Origin: a virus
IMG/VR virus record: IMGVR_UViG_3300017708_001182
Coordinates: 1 to 64,000 of that record
Length of the DNA stretch: 64,000 bases
Reading direction: 5' to 3' (one strand)
The translations under genes were made by a program, and so were the position numbers. Numbering within the stretch: position 1 is the first letter of the stretch; every line of letters begins with the position of its first letter. The notes under the pieces are model-generated. The model was not told where the DNA came from. It saw only the letters and a list, made by a program, of their open reading frames with translations, and made no database searches. This document shows, in pieces, positions 46,793 through 56,504 of this stretch.

Positions 46793-47655
46793 TACTTATA
46801 TGATATTTGTGATGGTGTTACAATAAACTGACTTATAATGTGTGTTGTTGATGAGTCATCAAGTATATGTCTCACCTTTAAGTTTTTAGCTCTAAGGGTT
46901 GACTTACCAAATGATTTAGGACCATAGTCCATATTAGATTGATTAATAACTTTATCAATAGAAAGAGATTCACAAGATGTATTAAATAGTGGAACCTGCT
47001 CATCTTTCTGCAATGCCCAGAATGTGTTATACTGATAAAAGTTATCACTTTTGGTAAACGTAATAGTCTTACTGTCATTGTTTAATACAGGATACTGCAT
47101 GTACGCTGACAGATTATTTTCTGGCTTAGGAACAAGTTCTAGTAATCCTGTAGACTGTTGGCCGTTATATAATACAGCCTTGTTAAACCATTTATCATCT
47201 ACTTGCACCTTTCTATTATTATCAAAATATCCAGTTGTTGAAGGTAGGTATCTATAAACTTTACTATAGTCTTTTACATTCTGAAGTATCTCATCATTAT
47301 ATTTATAAGAGAATGGATATTCTATAATATAAGGTTCAATGTTACCATAGTAATAATTATATATCTGTGGGTTCTTTAAATGTGTCCACAAACATCCTGT
47401 GGTATCTTGACTATATGTAGCTGCCTGATATTCATCTGTAGGAATGTCTTTAAGTGTTACAAATTTTTCAAATTTACAATCTCCAATTGATCTGACTATA
47501 ATTGATTTATCACTATCCTCAACATCAACAGTAATTCCATTTATTAACATCTCTCTACTCACAGCTCCTTTTAACATACTTCTTGATTCACGAAGTATAT
47601 CAAATGGGCCTGCGGTTGGTCCAGAAAAAGTTAATTTTATTACTATTGTTTTCAT
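46792..47655 (-). CDS. Muzzle-type C-terminal domain protein with GPFDL module
   Basis: 287 residues. Residues 1-72 (TAGPFDILRE...SIIVRSIGDCKFEKF) belong to the small module also found in four proteins of the 57918-60253 cluster. Residues about 130-287 (FNKAVLYNGQQSTGLLELVP, SYMQYP-like AYMQYP, SDNFYQYNTFWALQ, LRAKNLKVRHILDD) look like the C-terminal domain of the crAss-like stabilization/muzzle protein, as recalled. It starts two bases after the 2216-aa muzzle-type gene, so this domain is probably a detached part of that protein. It overlaps the 1313-aa start by one base. Confidence 0.7.
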   Translation of the reverse strand: MKTIVIKLTFSGPTAGPFDILRESRSMLKGAVSREMLINGITVDVEDSDKSIIVRSIGDCKFEKFVTLKDIPTDEYQAATYSQDTTGCLWTHLKNPQIYNYYYGNIEPYIIEYPFSYKYNDEILQNVKDYSKVYRYLPSTTGYFDNNRKVQVDDKWFNKAVLYNGQQSTGLLELVPKPENNLSAYMQYPVLNNDSKTITFTKSDNFYQYNTFWALQKDEQVPLFNTSCESLSIDKVINQSNMDYGPKSFGKSTLRAKNLKVRHILDDSSTTHIISQFIVTPSQISYK

Positions 47656-47656
47656 A

Positions 47657-50600
47657 TTAAACTGGGTTGTTACATGGTCCTATTAATGTTGCTCCTATTA
47701 TTCCTATACTTGCACATACTATTTGTGTTTGTCCACTACCTAAACTTATTACTTGTTGCTGACCAAAACAATCTGTATAGTATGTTGCTATTGGTCCACT
47801 TACTTCATACTCATTACAAGTTGGTGAAAGCGTAGTGGTGCTAGTTGTGGTAGATGTGCTAGTACTTGTTGTGGTTGTATTTTCAATTCCACAATTTATA
47901 TATGCTGCTGATTGACTTAGTGTTTTGAAATCTACAGACTCACCTTGATCAGTTAAATTATTTTCAGTTACATCAACAAGACCTTCGCTTGAATCAAATA
48001 TATATAATATATCGTCAATTAAAACTTTAATTATACAGTCACATTCTAATAACATAATACGTCCAGTGAGCTGTCCAAGACTTACATCTAATTCAACATT
48101 ACCATTAGAGTAATCAAATTGTGTGATGTAGTAGTCTAGTCCGTCTTTAGATATTAAAACTAACTTATTTTCTTTAGTGTATAATAAATTACTTTCAACA
48201 ACTCTATTTAGTTGTATTTCAAATTGTACATTTATTACAGGTATATTTTCTGTAACATCTATTTCTAGAATCTTCTGTGGAGCTACAGTAGAATCTACAC
48301 CTAATAATACTGTATCACTTAGTGCAATATTACCTGCAATGCCTCCAGGAAAACCTGCATATGGTATATCTCTGTTGAATGTTGCTGTAAATGGAGAGAG
48401 TGTAATATCCCATTCCTTTATGGTTGAATCTATAGTCCATAACTTATTTGATGTAAAAGCAACACCTGTTGTTGCTGAGTATACAAATCCTGGAACATCC
48501 ACATAACCATCAACTTGTGTTTCACTAAAATCTTGAGAAGCTGTACTTACATATATTCCTTCAGGAGTTACTGAAACAAATCCACAACATTCATCTAACA
48601 ATGGTTGAGGAGCTACAGTAGTAGTTTCACTTAAACAGTAATCACAATATTCTATTTGTTCGATTCTAGAATTAGAAGCTACATAAAAGACACTGTTGTT
48701 CTTTTTTCCATAAGAAACCTTAGAATACCAACCTTCTGAAAGACTTTCACAATATGGAACAAATGAATCCCAAATATAAATCTTTTCACCTATACTATAA
48801 TTATCATAAGCAACTTTTATTTGAATTGGTAATATATTTGGAGATATTAAGTTCATTGCTTTACATGCATCTTGTGATGAACTCGTGCTTACTACTGGAG
48901 ATCCTCCAACTATTTGATATCCTTCTAAAAAACTATCAGTTATTGAATTCTCTGATGGAGTGTAGCATGGAACTGTTGTAGTGGTAGTTATTGTTATTAT
49001 TCCTGTACCACCAGTAAGTTCACAAGAAGTAGGTCTAACTTCACCACCCTCTATTACTAAATCTCTAAATGTAGTAGTAGTTGTTGTAATTGGAAACAAT
49101 GTTGTTTTTGTAGTAGTGGTAGTGGTGGTTGGTAAAGTAGGAGGCAATAGTTCACCTGCTATAACTTCAAGATTTCCAGAACCATCACTTGTACAACATC
49201 CATTTTTTCCAGAATAGAAGAAGTTGTTCTCTCCTATGTAGAAGTTTGGAATATATGAATGAAAAGATATCCAACTCTTTGTATTGAAATCAAAAGATAT
49301 TGTCCAAGATTTATTACAAAAGTATTCTTCATCTTCAAGGTATACAATATGTCTTGGAGGGTCACTAGGAACTTCTTCTAAGGTTGTAGTGGTGGTAGTT
49401 ACCTCTACTGTAGTTGTTGTAGTAGTGGTTGGCTTAATAGGGCGAGTAGTACTAGTTGTAGTAGTATCATTCGTTGTAGTGGTAGTAGTAGTTCCTCCAC
49501 ATGGTTCTGCAGGAAATAATCTTACATTAGTAGAAACTATGCGTTGATTACAAGGTATTGGAACCTCTGAACAAATAGAGTTGCATTCAAATGTAAAATT
49601 TAATACTACATCATCATCACAAGGTTGATATTCCACTTCTAAAGTTCCACTGAATTGATCACTTATATATGTAAGACAATTTGTTTTTAAATTTGCAGTT
49701 GGGTCTGCTTGTCTAAAAAGACTAGCAGTTGTACCTTCAATATAAAACTCTCCTGTATCTTCATCATATTGAATGTCGTCACGAAGAGGGATGTAATCAA
49801 GCTTGCTAATAATTATTCTTTCAAACTTACTATCATATACACCATGTAACCCAATACCGTTAAAATGATTGTCTGTAGGTACGTTTGGAAAATGTTGAAG
49901 TATTTCAAAAGGTAAATGATCTATCATAAACCTATTTACACCAGAACCAAATGATGTAAGATCTTGAACTTTAGGTCCTGAAACTAAGAACACTTGTCCT
50001 CTCTTAGCATCTACAGTTATCTGCCCTTGAGGTATTTTTAATAAAAACTTATTTTGGGATCCTACATATCCGAGATCTGTTTCAGCAAAATCAATTGGTG
50101 GAGAACTATCAAATAATCTTGGATTACCAATGTATGCAGCCTGTGGATTACTTGTATCAATTGTAAGAAGATTATTGTACAACAATGACTTATTCTCAAA
50201 ACGTGCAAGTATTGCTTTATTCTGAATACCATCTAACGATGTAAGGTTTCCATAATTCTGTGGGAAGTCATGAAATGATAATGCTCTATAAACTAACCAG
50301 TTATTAACCCTAGAGTCAGCAGTTGTTATAGCTGCATCTGAATAAATAGCTCTAAATGGAAACACTGTGTAACATAAGTCATCTTGCCAGTCTGGAGGAA
50401 GATGTGAAAATACATTCTCTTTATTTTGTTTAGAGTAAGTTACATTATAATAGTATGTGTTATCTTGAGCGATAGGTACATTTGTTTCTTGTAACCAATC
50501 ATCAGGAATACCAGAGCTTACATGAGGCCAGAAGTCTCCTTCTTTGTTATTAAATGCTTGACGTAAGTCTGTATTATATGTAGTTTCGCAATAGAAGTTT

Positions 50601-53600
50601 GGAATACCATATGCAAACAAATACATAAACCCATCATAGAAAGTTCTATATGCTCCTCCTCCTACAGGTATAGTAGATGGATCATTAGGACAATCAAAGT
50701 TGTGTGCCTTATATGAAATTAAGTTTCTTACAGGAGTCGTTTGACCATTTGTCTCAAAGTCATAGTCTTCTAATATAGATCTTGAAGAATGCCAGTATCT
50801 TGGATATCCGATATTACCAATCTCATCGTAAAATATATCACTGTCATCAGGAGCACCCACTCTGTTATCTATAAAGAATGGTAGTTTTGTTTTAAACGCA
50901 AATCTAGAAATAAATGTATCTCCACCAAATATTGTAGAAGTTCCTGTGTCTTTTATAAGTGCTTGGTACCCTGTATCAATAGTAGTATATGAATATATTT
51001 GTCCGTATTGATTTGGAAAAATGTTTTTCATAGATGCATAGTATGACACTACTGTAAGATCTTGTTCTTTTTCAGGAGTGGCGCATGCACCTTTATTACC
51101 TATTGTAAACCTAGAATCATCTTCTATGTATGGATCAGCCCCATTAAGTAAACTAGGTGTTTGACTTGGGAAAGGTAGAGGAGGAACGGACAATGTAGTA
51201 CTGCTAGGTAATTCTCTTTCATCTAATGTTTTTATAAATACAGAAGTCTCTCTGTTCCAGTTATTTATAGAGTACTCTTCCTTAGGACCTAACGATTGTA
51301 CACCTGGTATCAAGTATCTAGTTAAATCTATATCCCTTTGTTTAATTCCTCCATTTATATTATTAGCTATATCAAAAGAATAATCATAACTAGCTCTAGA
51401 GTTAAACGACATCCCATAGTTCTTTCTTGTAATACCATTTACATAGATTGTTAGGTATGCTTGATATGCTGTAAACATCACACCAAAACTTTGTGGGTCT
51501 GATAGGTCAGCCATTTTCTTTGAACTATCTAATGCATCTTGTTGGGCCTCTTTAGAAAGAAGCTTGTAGTTAGCATTATCTTTAACTTGTACCCAATGAG
51601 CTTTCCCACCACCAAACATTACACTCTCAAGCTTTAATACACTTCCTAAGAATGGTTGTCCAAATGATGTCTCTGGTGAATTAAATACTTGTCTGTATGT
51701 AATCTCTCCATCTTCTTGTTCTTCAATTGAAGGTTGAGGTTTTTCATCTTTACAACCTAAAGAGGATCTTCTACTCCTTGTTCTTCTGTTTCTCCAACTA
51801 TTGTTACTTGTACTATTTCCTTCATAATCAGCACCTATAGCAACCCCTGGAGGGGTTTCTACTTCTCCAGGACCAAACTCCAGAGGTTCCATTAATGTTT
51901 TTCTTGCTCTACAACAGTCCTTCCAACCAATAGGTGTCCATACTCTCCCACAATATATAGTATTAACTACACCACCCACTTTAGTAATTACTGTATATTT
52001 GTCACTACCTTCAATACCTAAGAAACCATCATCATTCAGAAACTTAGTCCTGGAAACTTCATTAACATATGGTGTATCATTCCAATCAGTAAATGGATCT
52101 TTCCATTCTATTTCATGTCCGCAAGTAGTATTTCGATTATCAGTAAAACATCTCCACACATCATAATTACCAGGACCAATTACCATCTTACCTAAAAGTG
52201 GAACAGGTCTTGTCAATGAGCAAATTTCAACAATTTCATCTAATTGTATAACTGCTTGTGTCACTTTACCATTCAGTGCACTAGTATACTCAAATACACC
52301 CTCATTTTCATTTACTGTTACTTCAAGTCCTTGTATTATTGCAAGAAAAGTACTTCTATCTGGTTCAGCTTCTGGTAAATACACCAAGTATGCTTCAGAG
52401 TCAGCTGACCAGGCATTATTGTTAGCTAGCACATATGGATCTGAAGATAAGTCATTGTATGGATAGTTAGGGTAGTAGTAGTCTTCTTCATCTCTAGTAT
52501 ACTTGTTTACGTTTCTAAGTATACCTTTTGCTATTACAGACTTGTTTGTTCCTCTATCACCTCTTACAATCTTGTAGGCAACAATATCGTCTTTCTGATC
52601 TTGTGTTAGTCCAGAATTCTGTATTAATGTAGATACCTGCAAATTATCCAATCGTACACCAATAGGAAATACAGCATCGTTCTGCATTGTAGGAACAATT
52701 TTATTATTGTCATATACTATTGGTCCATTTTCTATAATAGGACTTACTGCCACATCTGGAAACTTGTGATGCCTGATAGGTTGTTCAGATAAATCTCCCC
52801 AAACATCTGGTTCACAAGGATACGTTTCTGTTGATTCCCAATATGCAAACTCACCATATTCCCATGGTCCTTTGTAATTTGAATCACTAGATTGTCCTGT
52901 AGAATTTCCTGTTACAGATGCTGTGTTGTATATTTTCCACCAAGGTTTAAATCCTATATCACCAGAATAATAGTCAGGGTCTCCAATAAAATCGTTATTT
53001 TGATTAGGACCTGAATCAGCTACATCAGGATAAGACTCTTCGTTACCTCTCTCTCTTCCTGGAATATGAAAACCATCTGTCTGTTTACCATTCTTTAACA
53101 AGAATACTATTTCAAATGCATACACCTCATCACGCATGTATCCACGAAGATTTACAGCATTTATTTCATCTGCATAATTTTCGTCTGCTGGTATTCTATG
53201 TGTCTCCCAACCAAGTGTTATTTGATTTGCAATTGACTGGTAGTTAATTCTATCAATAGATGTAAGATTATCCCACACAAGAACATCTTGTACAGCTGTA
53301 ACATCTTGTGCAATATCATAATATGGAAACTTTTCAAATATATCTGATATGGAAAGTTGTATAGGTGATTGATCTCCTCCTGTATAAGTTATTTCTCTTG
53401 TAGAATCCTCAATACTATATGTACCAACAATTTCAACTGAAGTTATATTGTTTATAGTTTTTATTACAGCTAAGTTGTAATATTCAAACTGTCCTGATAG
53501 ATCTAAATTAGATACACCCACAACAATAGACTTACCCACTGGATAATCAAAGTTTACTGTTGTTGTAAACTCATCAGAAATAGGTAAAGGGTTAGTTACA

Positions 53601-54307
53601 GAATAATATGAAGTAAGTTCATTGCCACTTGCATCTGAGTATTGAGCTGCAAATTGATATGTACCTGCTGTTAAGTTACCTATATTTCTGATCTGAGTGA
53701 TCATCAATTGAGGTATATTAAAATTAGGTTGAAGTTTAAGTTGATTGCAATCAAGTTGATCAGTTTCTGTAGCACCACAAATACTACCCTCTGGTGTCAA
53801 AGAAATCACATAAGGGATATTTTCTATGTCTAAATATCTTCTAGGATTAACTCCATCTGTCCAATAGAGTTCTGTTGTACAGTTTGTTATTCTGTGTACA
53901 ACTTTAGGAATGGGGTGATTTACATCAAAGTTAAGACAAGGAGCATTTACAAGTGTTTGATATTGACAATCATTATTGTCCATAAATCCAATCTCGCTAT
54001 CTCCTGTGTTTGGGTTGGCTAAAAAGAATATATTCTTACGTTTCTCAGGAATAAAATGAGAACCAATGAGTTTATATCCTGAAGGAAAATCTAAACACAA
54101 CTCATTACCTGGCTCATTCTGATAGTTTACAGAACTAGAGTCAAAGTTTTCTACAGCAGCATTTAAAGCATACGTAAGCCTTCCAGGACCAACTTGATTA
54201 ATAGAGCTGTCTAGGTTTAATCCTGTCCTAGCAACACTTGGATTTAATCTAATATTACCCTGCTCCTTTTTTTTGTCAGAATCTTTTTTTGATTGCTGTT
54301 TAGCCAT
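47657..54307 (-). CDS. Muzzle/tail stabilization protein
   Basis: 2216 residues. The N-terminus (GLNLDSSINQVGPGRLTYAL, then NYQNEPGNELC) and later blocks (HFNGIGLHGVYDSKFERIII, KSWTISFDFNTKSWISFHSY) match what I recall of the crAss-like stabilization/muzzle protein, which closes the tail tip. After about 1640 the protein departs from the family: Thr-rich linkers (at least five, for example TTTTTTTVEVTTTTTT) join Cys-rich and beta-rich domains up to the end (CFGQQQVISLGSGQTQIVC). The start MAKQQSKKDSDKKKEQ is charged. The gene follows connector-like genes and precedes the detached C-terminal domain. Thr linkers may be O-glycosylated; this is inference. Confidence 0.75.
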   Translation of the reverse strand: MAKQQSKKDSDKKKEQGNIRLNPSVARTGLNLDSSINQVGPGRLTYALNAAVENFDSSSVNYQNEPGNELCLDFPSGYKLIGSHFIPEKRKNIFFLANPNTGDSEIGFMDNNDCQYQTLVNAPCLNFDVNHPIPKVVHRITNCTTELYWTDGVNPRRYLDIENIPYVISLTPEGSICGATETDQLDCNQLKLQPNFNIPQLMITQIRNIGNLTAGTYQFAAQYSDASGNELTSYYSVTNPLPISDEFTTTVNFDYPVGKSIVVGVSNLDLSGQFEYYNLAVIKTINNITSVEIVGTYSIEDSTREITYTGGDQSPIQLSISDIFEKFPYYDIAQDVTAVQDVLVWDNLTSIDRINYQSIANQITLGWETHRIPADENYADEINAVNLRGYMRDEVYAFEIVFLLKNGKQTDGFHIPGRERGNEESYPDVADSGPNQNNDFIGDPDYYSGDIGFKPWWKIYNTASVTGNSTGQSSDSNYKGPWEYGEFAYWESTETYPCEPDVWGDLSEQPIRHHKFPDVAVSPIIENGPIVYDNNKIVPTMQNDAVFPIGVRLDNLQVSTLIQNSGLTQDQKDDIVAYKIVRGDRGTNKSVIAKGILRNVNKYTRDEEDYYYPNYPYNDLSSDPYVLANNNAWSADSEAYLVYLPEAEPDRSTFLAIIQGLEVTVNENEGVFEYTSALNGKVTQAVIQLDEIVEICSLTRPVPLLGKMVIGPGNYDVWRCFTDNRNTTCGHEIEWKDPFTDWNDTPYVNEVSRTKFLNDDGFLGIEGSDKYTVITKVGGVVNTIYCGRVWTPIGWKDCCRARKTLMEPLEFGPGEVETPPGVAIGADYEGNSTSNNSWRNRRTRSRRSSLGCKDEKPQPSIEEQEDGEITYRQVFNSPETSFGQPFLGSVLKLESVMFGGGKAHWVQVKDNANYKLLSKEAQQDALDSSKKMADLSDPQSFGVMFTAYQAYLTIYVNGITRKNYGMSFNSRASYDYSFDIANNINGGIKQRDIDLTRYLIPGVQSLGPKEEYSINNWNRETSVFIKTLDERELPSSTTLSVPPLPFPSQTPSLLNGADPYIEDDSRFTIGNKGACATPEKEQDLTVVSYYASMKNIFPNQYGQIYSYTTIDTGYQALIKDTGTSTIFGGDTFISRFAFKTKLPFFIDNRVGAPDDSDIFYDEIGNIGYPRYWHSSRSILEDYDFETNGQTTPVRNLISYKAHNFDCPNDPSTIPVGGGAYRTFYDGFMYLFAYGIPNFYCETTYNTDLRQAFNNKEGDFWPHVSSGIPDDWLQETNVPIAQDNTYYYNVTYSKQNKENVFSHLPPDWQDDLCYTVFPFRAIYSDAAITTADSRVNNWLVYRALSFHDFPQNYGNLTSLDGIQNKAILARFENKSLLYNNLLTIDTSNPQAAYIGNPRLFDSSPPIDFAETDLGYVGSQNKFLLKIPQGQITVDAKRGQVFLVSGPKVQDLTSFGSGVNRFMIDHLPFEILQHFPNVPTDNHFNGIGLHGVYDSKFERIIISKLDYIPLRDDIQYDEDTGEFYIEGTTASLFRQADPTANLKTNCLTYISDQFSGTLEVEYQPCDDDVVLNFTFECNSICSEVPIPCNQRIVSTNVRLFPAEPCGGTTTTTTTNDTTTTSTTRPIKPTTTTTTTVEVTTTTTTLEEVPSDPPRHIVYLEDEEYFCNKSWTISFDFNTKSWISFHSYIPNFYIGENNFFYSGKNGCCTSDGSGNLEVIAGELLPPTLPTTTTTTTKTTLFPITTTTTTFRDLVIEGGEVRPTSCELTGGTGIITITTTTTVPCYTPSENSITDSFLEGYQIVGGSPVVSTSSSQDACKAMNLISPNILPIQIKVAYDNYSIGEKIYIWDSFVPYCESLSEGWYSKVSYGKKNNSVFYVASNSRIEQIEYCDYCLSETTTVAPQPLLDECCGFVSVTPEGIYVSTASQDFSETQVDGYVDVPGFVYSATTGVAFTSNKLWTIDSTIKEWDITLSPFTATFNRDIPYAGFPGGIAGNIALSDTVLLGVDSTVAPQKILEIDVTENIPVINVQFEIQLNRVVESNLLYTKENKLVLISKDGLDYYITQFDYSNGNVELDVSLGQLTGRIMLLECDCIIKVLIDDILYIFDSSEGLVDVTENNLTDQGESVDFKTLSQSAAYINCGIENTTTTSTSTSTTTSTTTLSPTCNEYEVSGPIATYYTDCFGQQQVISLGSGQTQIVCASIGIIGATLIGPCNNPV

Positions 54308-54312
54308 AATTC

Positions 54313-55287
54313 TTAATTATTGCGTCTTCTTCTTGTACCGTATCTATTTGTACGAGTTGGAAGCTCATACTTATTGAACCTATTCAAGTCTTTTTTTATT
54401 CTCCTTTGTTTCTCCCAAGGAGTTTGTTTTTTTATTTCAATCTCTGCTTCTATATACTTCTCACTATATTCTTGTTTATAGTAAGCCAGCTTTTGTTGAA
54501 GTTGATTAAAAGTTTCATCGTTTGTTTGATTGGTTAATATTTCAAAAACTTTGAACTTAAGAAACGATTCAACATACTCTGCTATACGATAATTATCAGG
54601 AACCAATTGATTTCCTGTTGTGTCATACTCTGTAGCATAAAACAATAAGTGAACTACGCCACTTCTGAAGTTGGTTACAAACTTATTATCTCTAATATCA
54701 AATGAATCATAATTTGCAGACCCAGGGGTAAACTCTCTTACAGGAGGTGCAAAATTGTTCCAGTCATTTCTGTAATTTACATCACACTGTTGTCTTGTAG
54801 AAATGTTACCTGGTTTTAATAAATAACTATGTCTATATGATCTAGCTATTTCATTATTTGTTTTATACACTGCTTGAACTAATTCAGGCATACATGTCCC
54901 ATCGCAATTTGGGTGTTGACAACTAGGATTATTACAAGGAGTTCCTCCTATAGTTAATGGAGATATTTGTATAGTTGTTGCATTAGCTGCCTGTGAGTAG
55001 AATGATGTGGCAGAAGGGTAAGGGTTTCCTGGCACCTCAGCACACATCCAAGCTTCTCTGACAGCATGAAAGTTATCTGGTAACCTTGCTTGAAAGTCTT
55101 CAATAAACAACACCTGTTCACTTATTACATAAGTAGTTCTGCCTAACTTTCTTAGACACTTGTCTAGATAGGTAGGAAAGAGCAAATCATCTACAGCGCC
55201 TGTATCAAAGTAACTTTTAAGTTCTTCTTTTACAGTAGCGTAAATAGGCTCTGGGGAAATAAAATTGTATTTATAATAGTACGACAT
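54313..55287 (-). CDS. Connector/ring-like protein
   Basis: 324 residues. The segments LFPTYLDKCLRKLGRTTYVI, SEQVLFIEDFQARLPDNF and HAVREAWMC resemble tail-connector proteins of podoviruses (T7 gp11/crAss ring type), where this helix-plus-beta block forms the ring below the portal (recalled). A Cys-rich loop (CNNPSCQHPNCDGTC, about 118-132) has a zinc-knuckle-like look. The C-terminal part is a coiled helix (YKQEYSEKYIEAEIEIKKQ) ending in a very basic tail (TRTNRYGTRRRRNN). It lies between the conserved 159-aa gene and the muzzle gene, separated by only a few bases. The connector role is likely; the exact ring is not determined. Confidence 0.65.
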   Translation of the reverse strand: MSYYYKYNFISPEPIYATVKEELKSYFDTGAVDDLLFPTYLDKCLRKLGRTTYVISEQVLFIEDFQARLPDNFHAVREAWMCAEVPGNPYPSATSFYSQAANATTIQISPLTIGGTPCNNPSCQHPNCDGTCMPELVQAVYKTNNEIARSYRHSYLLKPGNISTRQQCDVNYRNDWNNFAPPVREFTPGSANYDSFDIRDNKFVTNFRSGVVHLLFYATEYDTTGNQLVPDNYRIAEYVESFLKFKVFEILTNQTNDETFNQLQQKLAYYKQEYSEKYIEAEIEIKKQTPWEKQRRIKKDLNRFNKYELPTRTNRYGTRRRRNN

Positions 55288-55290
55288 AAC

Positions 55291-55770
55291 TTATTTTTTC
55301 CATTCATGATACATGTGTTGGTACTTATCGTCAGTTTTTATATAGTGTGATAATAATCTTGAGGTAATTCTTGAGGGCTTAAAGTACCATAGTTCAGAGT
55401 TTCTAAATCTAGCACTCTCTTTAAACCACATCCACCCAAAGAAATATCCTTCTGTATGATAGTTAAAGTTATATATAACTTTTCCTTTCTCTTTAGTTTT
55501 CTGCCAGTCAATAGGTAAGTTGACAAACTCTTTACCGTCTATACCTTTTACTTTTCTTCTTTTCTTTTTATTTACAGAAAATTGTCCAAGGCTACCTACT
55601 AACTTTTCTTTCTTTCCTGTTTCTAATATATAGTGTTTAAATGCATCATTGTACTGATACAATATATTTCTCCACTCATTAAAAGACAGATTCACCAAAG
55701 GGTGTTTCTTACAGAAATCATTGTAGTTATCTTTACTTGCACTTCTCCAATCAACAGAGACTCTAGCCAT
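55291..55770 (-). CDS. Conserved crAss-like structural-block protein
   Basis: 159 residues, with WRNILYQYNDAFKHYILETG, a basic stretch (NKKKRRKVKG), NLPIDWQKTKEKGKVIYNFN and YFFGWMWFKESARFRNSELW. This pattern, a NLPIDW motif followed by an aromatic-rich end, recurs in crAss-like phages between the connector genes (recalled) and is usually unnamed. It has no membrane or signal segment. Aromatic and basic residues could suit RNA/DNA or protein binding, but I do not assign a function. It sits six bases after the 241-aa gene and four bases before the ring-like gene. Confidence 0.65.
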   Translation of the reverse strand: MARVSVDWRSASKDNYNDFCKKHPLVNLSFNEWRNILYQYNDAFKHYILETGKKEKLVGSLGQFSVNKKKRRKVKGIDGKEFVNLPIDWQKTKEKGKVIYNFNYHTEGYFFGWMWFKESARFRNSELWYFKPSRITSRLLSHYIKTDDKYQHMYHEWKK

Positions 55771-55776
55771 TTGTTA

Positions 55777-56502
55777 TTAGTTTGTAGGCTGGGCATTTGG
55801 TGCTTGTCCATCTATTCCTTCATTGCTCATATCTGTCTTAATTTGAAAATATGTAGATAAAAGTTTTGTAGAAGTCATTGCAAGAACTTGTTGCTCTAAG
55901 TATCCAGGAAGTGCATATTCTTTATCTAGCGGATTCTTACATAGATCCTCTGTAGAATAATTTGTACCACAATCACAATCTGGGTACATTATTTCATTAG
56001 GCACATCTTCCTCAAACAACGCTGCCAACCTTATTGATTTTAATAATGGGTTACTCACATACAAGTAACCGTTAGATATCCAAAAATAACTTTCCTTTTT
56101 AATTAGTCTAAGTTTTAGTATATTTAAATATCTGTTTATTGTTATTTCTTTTAATTTAGTACCTTTCCCTCCCATAGCATTTATAGAATAAACACCTTGA
56201 ATTACATATTGATAGTTACCTTCTGATATTCTAGGTAGCTTAAATTTAGTTCTTGCTACAGTACAAGGGTCAGCATATTCACAACATTCTGAAATAGGAA
56301 CCTCTACCATCTCTAAACAAGGAATGGTAGTAAACAGGGTATCACTAGCCCATAGTTTCCTTACATTGGTTTCTCTTTTAATTAACGTCAAGGCATTATT
56401 TCTTATTTCAGAAGAAATTGCTCTGTCTGTAATAAGTGCATCAGTTGATAAAATCTTATGCGTAGATCGCACATCTGAAACCAATTTTCTTAATGTTGCC
56501 AT
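55777..56502 (-). CDS. Connector/ring-like protein
   Basis: 241 residues. Motifs TDRAISSEIRNNALTLIKRE, LFTTIPCLEMVEVPISEC and VARTKFKLPRISEGNYQYVI match a family of crAss-like connector/ring proteins I recall (TNRFIYSKL...KRE...CLEM...VP..EC). The Cys residues (CLEM, ECCEYADPC, CDCGT) are a constant part. The C-terminal 60 residues are mostly helical (PGYLEQQVLAMTSTKLLSTY). It is two bases downstream of the metallophosphoesterase and seven bases upstream of the 159-aa gene. A role in the portal-tail junction is likely. Confidence 0.65.
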   Translation of the reverse strand: MATLRKLVSDVRSTHKILSTDALITDRAISSEIRNNALTLIKRETNVRKLWASDTLFTTIPCLEMVEVPISECCEYADPCTVARTKFKLPRISEGNYQYVIQGVYSINAMGGKGTKLKEITINRYLNILKLRLIKKESYFWISNGYLYVSNPLLKSIRLAALFEEDVPNEIMYPDCDCGTNYSTEDLCKNPLDKEYALPGYLEQQVLAMTSTKLLSTYFQIKTDMSNEGIDGQAPNAQPTN

Positions 56503-56504
56503 AA

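Noticed and set aside
48981-49547. Plus-strand frames with poly-Val runs, also at 59091-60005
   Set aside because: Antisense of the poly-Thr linker codons (ACN read as NGT); not genes.
54655-54935. Cys-rich loop of the 324-aa connector-like protein as a zinc finger regulator
   Set aside because: The protein as a whole resembles a connector; the Cys pattern may bind metal but there is no evidence of a regulator.
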